DNA from: Fabrea salina | Lineage: Eukaryota; Ciliophora; Heterotrichea; Heterotrichida; Fabreidae | Assembly: GCA_022984795.1 (NCBI GenBank) | Contig: JALIHJ010000037.1 | Location: 62,001-126,000 of the forward strand | Direction: 5' to 3' | DNA length: 64,000 nt | Shown here: positions 53,381-61,107 of the stretch, one piece after another | How positions within the stretch are numbered: position 1 is the first letter of the stretch | How the letters are laid out: each line of letters starts with the position of its first letter | Program-made: the position numbers and the translations under genes | Notes under the pieces: generated by a model | Seen by the model: only the letters and a program-made list of their open reading frames with translations | What the model was told of the DNA's origin: nothing | Database searches by the model: none

Positions 53381-54256
53381 ATGCATAGCACTAGAACTCA
53401 AAGGGAAAACTTGAAAAAGTTCATTTACTTCGCAGTGTTTGCTTGGGCAGCCATAACTTTTTTGTCTGGAATTTTTGACGCTGGAAAACAAATAGAAAAC
53501 TTAACTTCAGACTTGTCGCCAGGACTCAGAACCAACATTGAAAACTGGAAAAAGAGTTATAAAGACTTTCAGAACTTGTCTGTTTGGGTGTTTATTGACA
53601 ATAAGCAAGTAGTTTACTTAAAGCCCATGAAAACTCTAGAGCCTGAACTTATATACCAGAAGTACCTCAACTACCCCCACTTGAAATATCAAGAAAAAGG
53701 AGTTTTAAGTGGTACTAACGTAACTACTTCAGTAGTTTACTCAGAGTCGAATCCTAAGGAGTACAATATCACTGCGGATTTACACTTGTACGTTTCGTCT
53801 TTAAGTTCACCTGAAACTATTGTCAAAAACTTAGTTGAGGGACTAGTGCTGCAGACAACCAAGCAAGTCAATGCTAGCTATGAGCACTTTGAAATAAAAA
53901 GTGCCTGTTTTGTAATAGACGAAACTTGGAGACTCCTGAACAACTACAAAGAAGGCTGCAACGGTAAAGGAATTGAGTCCTTTGCAACTAGAGAAGACTC
54001 CAAACACTCAGAAGACTTTTCTTACCTCTCAATGCCTGTTAATCTAGAAGTAAGGTCAACCAACGACCCCTACGTTTACTGGTCCAGAAAAGGGCTTGAG
54101 AACCCAAAGAACTACTTGGAAGTTATATTTTTGGTTCAGACTTTTTTAAGTGGAGTGGTTTTGATTGTTTTCATAGCTGTTTATTCTTATATTAAAAGCA
54201 GAAGAAACTTCCAGCAAATTGAAGAGGTTCAAGTTGAAGAGACAACTGAAATTTAA
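53381..54256 (+). CDS. Two-TM membrane protein with large luminal domain, unknown
   Basis: 291 residues. TM helix 1 lies at ~13-33 (FIYFAVFAWAAITFLSGIFD) and TM helix 2 at ~247-270 (VIFLVQTFLSGVVLIVFIAVY). The ~210 residues between them carry several N-glycosylation sequons (NLT, NVT, NIT, NAS), so they probably face the ER lumen or outside. The topology recalls PIG-S of GPI transamidase, but I see no sequence motif to support that. The stop TAA shares TTAA (54253-54256) with the stop of HIRA on the other strand. Confidence 0.75.
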   Translation: MHSTRTQRENLKKFIYFAVFAWAAITFLSGIFDAGKQIENLTSDLSPGLRTNIENWKKSYKDFQNLSVWVFIDNKQVVYLKPMKTLEPELIYQKYLNYPHLKYQEKGVLSGTNVTTSVVYSESNPKEYNITADLHLYVSSLSSPETIVKNLVEGLVLQTTKQVNASYEHFEIKSACFVIDETWRLLNNYKEGCNGKGIESFATREDSKHSEDFSYLSMPVNLEVRSTNDPYVYWSRKGLENPKNYLEVIFLVQTFLSGVVLIVFIAVYSYIKSRRNFQQIEEVQVEETTEI

Positions 54257-56469
54257 GAAGAATTAATTCCTTTGAGCCAGATTTGGTATTGCGCAAGTAT
54301 GGACTTGATTCCTTGTAAGTACTCAGTGTCTTTGAGTTTATAAGCCAAGTCGTACAAAGTTAGCGTGTCTTTGCTTTCACAAAGGACGTGCACGTACTTA
54401 GAAAGCATGTACTTATACTCTTCAGAGTACTTTAAGTTCTCAAGTCTCACTAGTTGGGCCTCAAGTTCTGACTTAGAAATGTCGTAAACAGTCCCTGAGT
54501 CAGCGTTCAGCAGTTCTCTAGTGTAGTTATTTGAGTTCCAAGCCAAAACTCTAGTACTGAGTTCCTGTAAAAAGTTAGGACTCTTAACTCTTACCCAAGT
54601 TTTAAGATTTAAGTCGTACCTGAAGCCTTCTCCTTTTTCTGTTTCAATGTAAGGAGTGCCTTCTTCAATCAGCTCTAACTTTTCAACATTTCCAGTTAAA
54701 AACACCAAGTTGCTTTCTACTGTTTGGACTTTGTTCTGAATGTCCCAGCACAGAATCTTGCAATCAGTGTTTACAAGGCACAAAAACCATCCTTGAGTTT
54801 CTATAAAGGTGGGGTTCCCAACGTACATTTCTGGAATTAACTGAATTCCTCCTAAAGAATAGCAGTACAAGAACCCTTCTTCACACAAAACTGAAACAAA
54901 AGACTCAGTTCCTGCAACGTTAGAAACTGTGTGCTCTATGTACTTGGTCCAAAGCACTTGTTTGCCTTCTTTGAGCTTTATTACGCTTTTGAAGTTCTCC
55001 ATTTCAGTTATCAGTCCTTCTATAGTTAAGTCGCAGTTAGTTTCAACAAACTTCATGGCTTCTAAAAACTTAGCACTGCAGTACCCTTCTGTGTAGTCTT
55101 TAGGGGTTTTCTGGACTATTGGTTTTTGGCACTTTAAAACAAGTTTAGGAGGATTAAGCTCTTCTTCTAAGGCAGGAATTTCAGGTGCATCTGCAGAGGT
55201 AAGTATTGAGGGCTGAGGCTTAGGCTTAGTCACAACTTGAGGTAAAGGCTTTGAGGACTGAGGAGTGCTGAGGAGCACAGGTTGGATTCTTCTTTTTCCA
55301 CTTTGAGTTCTCATTTCTATTTGTTGGTTGAGGGGCTTTGGTTCAAGTTTTTTAGGAGTGTGAGAAACACTGGTTTGCGGAGCACCTTGTGGTTGGGGAG
55401 GTATTTCTCCGTAAAGAGTAAACATGTACTGAACCATTTCATGGTGTGAAAGAGCAAAGCCTAGTTGCTGCTGCAAACAAATAAGAGCTACAGTTCCGTC
55501 ACTAGAACAAGCCATCAAAAAGTCTCCGTCGCTGCTCCAGGAAATATCAGCAACTGAACAGTCAAAAAGGTCTTTTATGACTACAGGCTTTTCTTCGTTG
55601 TTTTTCCAAATTGAAATAGCACAGTCATAGCCCCCTAAAGCTACCACCCAGGCAGGGTTGGTGTTGCTTTTATACAAAACTGGACTTGACTTAACAATTG
55701 AGACAGGCTGTAAGTGACCCACTAAAAACTTTTCAACGTCGTTTTTGTTTCTGGAGTAAATGCTTGCCATGTACTTGTAGTTGCTTTTTTTCTGCCCAGG
55801 AACTATTACAGACAACCCGTCAGCAGTAAAGTCGAACCTTTTAGAAGGCTGACTAGCTGAGTGACTAAGCCCAAGACTGAAACAATTCACAGGTTTCCAC
55901 TTTTCAGTGTCCCAGTAAACAATCTTTTTGTCGTCACCCAAAGAAACTAAAAACTTGTCCATAGGGTCAAACGCTAAGCCACTTACATAGTTCTCATGCC
56001 TTTCCAAGCACTGGACTGGAGCTATTTTTTTCTCAGCAATGTCCCAAATCATGATTTTGTTGTCGATGCTTCCGGAGGCTAGAATCTTGCCGTCGTGGCT
56101 CCAAGCAAGTTCTTTTACGTCAGCTGCGTGGCCCCTTAGAGTTAGCACGCCCCGCCATTCTTCTGAGTTTTCAGAAAGGCCCCCTACTCCTTGTTCCCAG
56201 ACTATAACTAACTTGTCGTCAGACCCCGAAGCAAAGTACTGTGAGGAGGGGCTCCACCTTACGCAGTTGACAGGTCCGCAGTGCTGGGAAAGCAAAGCAA
56301 GTTGTGAGTCCTTGGGGTTCCTTTCTATGACTGACTTAAGTTCCCACACTATTAGGGTGTTGTCCATGGCGCCTGTTGCAAACCGTAACATCTGGGGCTC
56401 AATATCTACACACAAAATAGAAACATTCTCTTCTCCGTGGGAGACCCAAGTTGGTTTTAGAATCCACAT
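54253..56469 (-). CDS. HIRA: HIRA histone H3.3 chaperone
   Basis: 738 residues from MWILKPTWVSHGEENVSILC, which aligns with the human HIRA start (MKLLKPTWVNH). An upstream in-frame ATG at 56586 would run into the Sua5 gene and is rejected. Seven WD40 blades occupy ~1-350 (VNCVRWSPSSQYFASGSDDK, LAWSHDGKILASGSIDNKIM, VSGLAFDPMDKF). The linker holds a B-domain-like ASF1-binding motif (SGKRRIQPVLLS versus RRRITPL in human). The C-terminal ~200 residues match the Hira/TUP1-like domain. It assembles H3.3-H4 independently of replication, relevant to macronuclear transcription. Confidence 0.92.
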   Translation of the reverse strand: MWILKPTWVSHGEENVSILCVDIEPQMLRFATGAMDNTLIVWELKSVIERNPKDSQLALLSQHCGPVNCVRWSPSSQYFASGSDDKLVIVWEQGVGGLSENSEEWRGVLTLRGHAADVKELAWSHDGKILASGSIDNKIMIWDIAEKKIAPVQCLERHENYVSGLAFDPMDKFLVSLGDDKKIVYWDTEKWKPVNCFSLGLSHSASQPSKRFDFTADGLSVIVPGQKKSNYKYMASIYSRNKNDVEKFLVGHLQPVSIVKSSPVLYKSNTNPAWVVALGGYDCAISIWKNNEEKPVVIKDLFDCSVADISWSSDGDFLMACSSDGTVALICLQQQLGFALSHHEMVQYMFTLYGEIPPQPQGAPQTSVSHTPKKLEPKPLNQQIEMRTQSGKRRIQPVLLSTPQSSKPLPQVVTKPKPQPSILTSADAPEIPALEEELNPPKLVLKCQKPIVQKTPKDYTEGYCSAKFLEAMKFVETNCDLTIEGLITEMENFKSVIKLKEGKQVLWTKYIEHTVSNVAGTESFVSVLCEEGFLYCYSLGGIQLIPEMYVGNPTFIETQGWFLCLVNTDCKILCWDIQNKVQTVESNLVFLTGNVEKLELIEEGTPYIETEKGEGFRYDLNLKTWVRVKSPNFLQELSTRVLAWNSNNYTRELLNADSGTVYDISKSELEAQLVRLENLKYSEEYKYMLSKYVHVLCESKDTLTLYDLAYKLKDTEYLQGIKSILAQYQIWLKGINSS

Positions 56470-56542
56470 TTCAGAAATTCTTACATTTTTCTTGACTTGA
56501 TTGGGAGTTTGTGATTTAAAAACAAAAGGTTCACAGAATAAT

Positions 56543-57592
56543 ATGGCAAGAATTTGTTCAGACCTAAGGGAGTGCGCAGAACACATTAGAAACGGGGAAC
56601 TTGTGTCCTTCCCTACAGAAACTGTTTATGGACTTGGGGCAAATGCTTTGGACGAACAAGCTATTCTCAAGATCTTCCACGCAAAGCAACGTCCTTTGAC
56701 TGACCCTGTTATTGTCCACGTAGCTTCACAAGAAGACGCTGTTTCTTTGATAGACGAAGATGACTCTATTGAAGCAGTATACTCTTACTTGTGTTGTATG
56801 TTTTGGCCAGGACCCTTGACTTTGGTTGCTAAGGCTGCACCAGAAGTGTCACCCCTTTTAACAGCTAACTCCGGCTTCGTAGGTATAAGGAGTCCTAGCC
56901 ACCCCATTGCACTTGACTTAATTAAAGAAGCTGGAACTCCTATTGCTGCACCCAGTGCCAACATGTTTTCACATGTGTCTCCTACTTGTGCAAACCACGT
57001 TATTAATGACTTTGCTTCATCTGAGTTTTCTATTAAAGTTTTAGACGGCGGAAAGTGCTCTTTTGGAATAGAGTCTACAGTAGCCAAGTTGTTTAAACTA
57101 GAAGACCGCCTTGTCGTGATGATTCTGCGCAAAGGAGGAGTGTCTAGGAGTGCACTTACACAGGCACTAGTGGACTTTAATGTAGATGTTTTAGACAAAG
57201 AACAGTTTTTAGAAGAGCACTGTGGAGCAGAAGCACCTGGCCAACTGATAAAGCACTACTCACCTGCAATAGACGCTTTCATACTATCTGACTCTAAGGG
57301 TTCTGAAGAAGTTTGCTCTTTAGAAGAAGTTGTTATCATAGACTTTCAAGGAAGACTTAGTGACTACGAGTGCATCCACAGAAAAGACTTGTCCCCTGAA
57401 GGCAAAGTCACTGAAGCTATCAACAACCTATACGAAACGCTGAGATGGAGTGAAGACAAAGGTGCAAAGTGTGTGCTACTTCCTGACTTAAGTAAAGAAA
57501 CAGACGAATTCACACCTGCGCTGTTTGACAGAGTGTTTAGAGCTACTTCTGGAAGAAGAGCTAACATTGTAAATAATAAAGTTTATGTGTGA
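56543..57592 (+). CDS. SUA5: Threonylcarbamoyl-AMP synthase (Sua5/YrdC)
   Basis: 349 residues from the ATG at 56543. The YrdC domain has NGELVSFPTETVYGLGANAL, then FHAKQRPLTDPVIVHV (K-x-R-x6-P-hallmark), FWPGPLTLVAKA, SGFVGIRSPSHPIALDLI and SANMFSHVSPT. A C-terminal Sua5 domain is present (APGQLIKHYSPAI, then a Rossmann-like end with SGRRANI), so it is the long Sua5 form, not the short YrdC. It makes the threonylcarbamoyl-AMP used for t6A37 of ANN-decoding tRNAs. It is divergent from HIRA with a 73-bp spacer. Confidence 0.94.
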   Translation: MARICSDLRECAEHIRNGELVSFPTETVYGLGANALDEQAILKIFHAKQRPLTDPVIVHVASQEDAVSLIDEDDSIEAVYSYLCCMFWPGPLTLVAKAAPEVSPLLTANSGFVGIRSPSHPIALDLIKEAGTPIAAPSANMFSHVSPTCANHVINDFASSEFSIKVLDGGKCSFGIESTVAKLFKLEDRLVVMILRKGGVSRSALTQALVDFNVDVLDKEQFLEEHCGAEAPGQLIKHYSPAIDAFILSDSKGSEEVCSLEEVVIIDFQGRLSDYECIHRKDLSPEGKVTEAINNLYETLRWSEDKGAKCVLLPDLSKETDEFTPALFDRVFRATSGRRANIVNNKVYV

Positions 57593-57775
57593 AGCCAGAA
57601 CAGCAGTCCAAACCTTAGGCAATGTTTCAAAGTGAGTTAACTCAATAAAGCCTTCTTGAGCAAGGCACACTTTGACTAAGAGTAGATTCTAATTTTTAAA
57701 GTTTTTTTAAGTCTTTATTTTAAGGGATAGAATCAAGTCTTGGATAATGTCTTTGCAGGCAACATAGAGTTTTTT
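57593..57775. other. 183-bp intergenic interval between convergent genes
   Basis: It lies between the Sua5 and PIG-U stops. It contains T-rich tracts (TTTAAAGTTTTTTTAAGTC near 57690-57715). No ORF, tRNA or repeat is seen. It could hold 3' UTRs. Confidence 0.4.
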
Positions 57776-58870
57776 CTAAGTAACACTTACTTCTTCAATG
57801 TCTTGCTTTACTTGTTGAAGGAGTCCAAACAAGAACCCAAAGCACATTGTGTTAACTAGAATAAGCTGGAAAAACAAAAAGTTAGCATTGCCTCCAATTC
57901 TTGTTCCCCACATTCCCCACATCACTAAGGAAAGCACCTGACCCACTAGGAAGCCTGTAACTGTGAAAAAAGCAGAGGGCACTCTTAGTATTATCTCGGC
58001 ATGTGGAAACATAAGTACTGCTCCTAAGATGTAGTCCCCTAGCATAGGTGAAGGGTGGCAAACCACACAAACACAGTACACAACTGCCAAATAAAGTTTA
58101 CCTGCTTGGGAGTAGTTACAGGTTCTTTGGTACTTAAGCAACAGGTACCTAATGGTGTAGATGTAAAGCCAAGGATGCACAACCAAAACAGCTCTGTAGA
58201 AGCTTTGATACTTCTGAAACATCTCTAAAAGTAAGTACCAACTTAGTCCAAGGTTGGGCCTTAAGTCTTGGCTGAAAAGCATACTTAACTGGCAACTGTG
58301 CAGGAACTCCCAGGAGCCTGCTAAGTAATAAGAAGCTCCGTACAAACCCAAACTCAGCAAACCTCCTGTTAAGTAAACAGTTTTAGTGAAGTTTTTGAAG
58401 TAGTACAAAGTAGCTAGGGGCAAGTAACTCGGGTCTAAATAGCAAATTAAACTCAAACACAGTGCAGCTCTAGTTCTTCTTCGCGCTAAAGAGTAGTAAC
58501 TAAACAAAAGCACTGCGAACTGAGTAAAAGTGCCTAGGTTAAGTCTGCTCAAACTAGGGTCAAGCATGTAAAGGGCCACAGCTAAGCGGCTTTGAGTCAT
58601 CCTAAATAAGTAAAAGGCTGCAATGAGTCTGACTCCCAAAAGTACTGAAAAAACTCCTAAATCAGGAAGCCAAGCCATTGATTCTACCACCAAAGGGGGA
58701 GTGTGGACTAAGGACCCTTTGAAGTAGCCTTCTTGGACTCCATAAGTTTTAGCTTCCAAAAAAGAAGTGTAGTCTGTATAAGCTGAACTAATGTGGGGTG
58801 CCCAAGGCACCTCTATGAAGTTATAAACAGCTATCTGCAGCAAGGAGGTAGCCACTAGTGTTTTCAGCAT
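57776..58870 (-). CDS. PIGU: GPI transamidase subunit PIG-U
   Basis: 364 residues with ~8-9 membrane helices. Conserved points are SSAYTDYTSFLEAKTYGVQE in the first loop, the DLRPNLGLSWYLLLEMFQKY motif (PNxGLxWYxFxEMF of PIG-U/Cdc91, the proposed GPI-recognition segment) and HPSPMLGDYILGAVL (HPxPxxGD). The C-terminus has GGNANFLFFQLILVNTM, equivalent to SANSNFFYAxTL. The protein is shorter than human PIG-U. Function: attachment of preassembled GPI to proteins in the ER. The ATG at 58870 lies only 3 or 21 bp from the divergent Derlin-like start, depending on which ATG that gene uses. Confidence 0.92.
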   Translation of the reverse strand: MLKTLVATSLLQIAVYNFIEVPWAPHISSAYTDYTSFLEAKTYGVQEGYFKGSLVHTPPLVVESMAWLPDLGVFSVLLGVRLIAAFYLFRMTQSRLAVALYMLDPSLSRLNLGTFTQFAVLLFSYYSLARRRTRAALCLSLICYLDPSYLPLATLYYFKNFTKTVYLTGGLLSLGLYGASYYLAGSWEFLHSCQLSMLFSQDLRPNLGLSWYLLLEMFQKYQSFYRAVLVVHPWLYIYTIRYLLLKYQRTCNYSQAGKLYLAVVYCVCVVCHPSPMLGDYILGAVLMFPHAEIILRVPSAFFTVTGFLVGQVLSLVMWGMWGTRIGGNANFLFFQLILVNTMCFGFLFGLLQQVKQDIEEVSVT

Positions 58871-58891
58871 AATATGGCACTTATAATAAAA
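58871..58891. promoter_or_regulatory. Very short bidirectional spacer (3 or 21 bp)
   Basis: It separates the PIG-U ATG (58870, minus) from the Derlin-like gene, which has ATGs at 58874 and 58892. AATATGG and CTTATAATAAAA are the only A/T elements. The 58892 start is favoured because it leaves a usable 21-bp spacer. Confidence 0.4.
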
Positions 58892-59806
58892 ATGAACCCG
58901 AACGCAAGTATGCAGGACATAGGCAACTCAATTAAGAACTGGTTCGAAAAGATGCCTTCATTTTGCCGGTTGCTGTTATACTCAACGCTGTGTCTATACT
59001 TAATATCCTGGATATCATTGGGCTTAGTGCTGTTGCTAGCGAACATCCCGGTGTTGGTAGTTGGTTACTTCCAGATCTGGAGACTCTTTACAGCACCACT
59101 TGTCCCATTGGGTTTCCTGCACGTTTTATTTGAAATGATCTCGTTTCTGCCAACTGCAGTCAAGATAGAAAGAAGAATGAGCACTTCTGGGTACTTTGTG
59201 TTTTTTGCTCTTAACAGTTTAACAGTGCAGACAGTGTTTGCTTTAGCAATGTACGGGGCTTCTTTTATTCCAGGTGAGTTCTTTGCATCGCTTGCTTTGA
59301 GACCTTCTGCAGGGCTGTGGCCTATCATCATGATTGAAATGGTCATAAGGTGCAATAAAAACCCCGACAGTCCTACCCAGTTCTTTTTGTGTCCCTTCAC
59401 AATGAAAGCAAAGTACTTCCCTTGGTTTTTCTTTTTGCTGTTTTCGTTGTTTATGGGAGTTGTGTGGGAGTTGCTGGTAGGAATAGGAGTGGGTTACTTG
59501 CATGTATATGAGCTTCTGCCTTTTTTCACAATCAGCAACTCAAAAGCTGAGTACTTAGAAAGCTCAGTGCTGGGGTGTTTGAAGTGCATTCCAGTGTTTA
59601 TTGACGTAGCTAACTCAGGAGAAGAAGAACTCCCTATGACCTCCCAGCCCCAAAGCACTCCTTCATACTCCTACAACGCAGGACAACCCCCTGCACAGGC
59701 ACCCGCTCAGGCATTTAGTGGAAAAGGGCACCGTCTTGGAGGAGGTCCTGAACGCTACAACCGACTTCAAGAGCCCTCAGACCTCCAAGAAGCAGAAGAA
59801 CTTTAA
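58892..59806 (+). CDS. Derlin/rhomboid-like ER membrane protein with SHP box
   Basis: 304 residues from MNPNASMQDIGNSIKNWFEK (an upstream ATG at 58874 adds six residues). It shows ~6 membrane helices with the rhomboid-superfamily WR motif (YFQIWRLFTAPL), a central LRPSAGLWP that keeps a Ser at the rhomboid position, and GIGVGYLHVYELLP where active rhomboids and many Derlins have GH. Without that His, protease activity is unlikely. The cytosolic tail is Pro/Gln-rich with FSGKGHRLG, an SHP box for p97/VCP. I infer an ERAD rhomboid pseudoprotease (Derlin/UBAC2 type). Confidence 0.85.
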   Translation: MNPNASMQDIGNSIKNWFEKMPSFCRLLLYSTLCLYLISWISLGLVLLLANIPVLVVGYFQIWRLFTAPLVPLGFLHVLFEMISFLPTAVKIERRMSTSGYFVFFALNSLTVQTVFALAMYGASFIPGEFFASLALRPSAGLWPIIMIEMVIRCNKNPDSPTQFFLCPFTMKAKYFPWFFFLLFSLFMGVVWELLVGIGVGYLHVYELLPFFTISNSKAEYLESSVLGCLKCIPVFIDVANSGEEELPMTSQPQSTPSYSYNAGQPPAQAPAQAFSGKGHRLGGGPERYNRLQEPSDLQEAEEL

Positions 59807-59851
59807 TTTGCAAAACTTATCTTAAATAAGTATTTCCTACTTAAAAGTTAA

Positions 59852-60940
59852 ATGAAGTGTTTGTACTTAAAGATAAGTACTTGGAACCAAGACTCAGCAG
59901 GCTTGTTCAACTACGAGTGCAATTCTATGCAAAAGCACAAACTAGAAATCCTAAAGTCAGCTAGAGTAGTAGACACTGGACAAAGCTTTGAAGTCGTTTC
60001 AGCAGAACAAGACTTTGAAAACACTGTTGTAAGTATTGTACACTCACAAGGTACTTTTATTGTTCACCCTCCCAAAAACCTAAGACTCTGGTCAGTAGTT
60101 AAAAAGAGTCCTAAAAAGTCTTATCAAATCAAACAAGGAGACGTCATCAGACTAGGCCGTGTCCGCTTTAGAGTAAAAAAAGTCAAACTTAGCGGAAAAA
60201 CTCTAGAAAAGGTTTTTGAGGAACCTTTGAGCGGAGATGGTTCTGAGTCTTGCAGAATTTGCATGAGCAATGGGTCTTCTCTAGAGAACCCAATAATAAC
60301 TCCTTGTAAGTGCTGTGGCACCATGAAGAACATACATGTTAGTTGCCTCAAAAGGTGGATTGACAGCAAACTCATTATCAAACCTAAAAAGTACTCTTCC
60401 TCGTACTACTGGACCCAACTAAACTGCGAACTTTGCAAACAGCCTTTGTCCACAAACTTCACAGTAGCTTCTGAGCATTTCGACCTTATGAAAATAGGCA
60501 ACTTAGAAGGACCTTACATGTTGTTGGACGATTTAAGAAGGGACAGAAAAGGAGGCCACTTAATGCATTTAGTTAACGGATGCAAGTCGTACCCGGTGAC
60601 TTTAGGCAGAGCTCACGAGTCAGACATTAAAGTCAACGATATTTCTGTAAGCAGAGTCCACGCTTTCATACACTTCAAAGACAACAAGTTTTATTTAAGG
60701 GACAACAACTCTAAGTTCGGGACACTAGTCAATAACTCTGAAGAAGTCCTTGTCAAAAAGGAGTCTGCTCTCCAAGTTGGAAATTCTTTGTTGGAACTAA
60801 AAGTCCACAAACAAAGAAAGTGCATGTGTGGAATCTTTAAAAAACTTTCTAAAAGCAAAAAGCGTCCAGAGTCTTCTTTTGTGAGAATAGAAGAAGATGA
60901 AGCTGAATTGCAAAGAGAACTTTCGCATAGTCCTAATTAA
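59852..60940 (+). CDS. FHA - RING-CH - FHA protein, putative E3 ubiquitin ligase
   Basis: 362 residues. The central RINGv (~128-195) has CRICMSNGSSLENPIITPCK, the C-x-C, VSCLKRWIDSK (H-x2-C) and CELC, the C4HC3 pattern of MARCH-type E3 ligases. A C-terminal FHA domain (~240-325) has VTLGRAHESDIKVNDISVSR, VHAFIHF and DNNSKFGTLVNN, with the phospho-Thr-binding GR...SRxH...N set. The N-terminus (~1-115) ends QGDVIRLGRVRFRVKK, which looks like a second, diverged FHA. No membrane helix is present, unlike MARCH proteins. It probably ubiquitinates phospho-substrates. Confidence 0.9.
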   Translation: MKCLYLKISTWNQDSAGLFNYECNSMQKHKLEILKSARVVDTGQSFEVVSAEQDFENTVVSIVHSQGTFIVHPPKNLRLWSVVKKSPKKSYQIKQGDVIRLGRVRFRVKKVKLSGKTLEKVFEEPLSGDGSESCRICMSNGSSLENPIITPCKCCGTMKNIHVSCLKRWIDSKLIIKPKKYSSSYYWTQLNCELCKQPLSTNFTVASEHFDLMKIGNLEGPYMLLDDLRRDRKGGHLMHLVNGCKSYPVTLGRAHESDIKVNDISVSRVHAFIHFKDNKFYLRDNNSKFGTLVNNSEEVLVKKESALQVGNSLLELKVHKQRKCMCGIFKKLSKSKKRPESSFVRIEEDEAELQRELSHSPN

Positions 60941-61107
60941 ATAGGTGTTGAATAAATGTTCTACCAATTCTTTAACTTGGCAAAGCTCAGTTTACAAGCA
61001 TAAACTTCAGGTTGCACAAGCGCTCCAGGTAAACTGCAACTAAGTACAAAAGACTTTGCAGTAGAATTTTTTTAACAACTAGCGAATAAATTCCTTATAC
61101 TCATAAA

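Noticed and set aside
53381-54256. PIG-S assignment for the two-TM protein
   Set aside because: Only topology agrees; length is about half and no conserved motif was seen.
56501-56542. Upstream start for Sua5
   Set aside because: The added 14 residues have no family counterpart; the ATG at 56543 begins the conserved domain at normal distance.
56470-56586. N-terminal extension of HIRA from the ATG at 56586
   Set aside because: HIRA homologues start at the MWILKPTWVSH equivalent, and the extension would overlap the Sua5 coding region.
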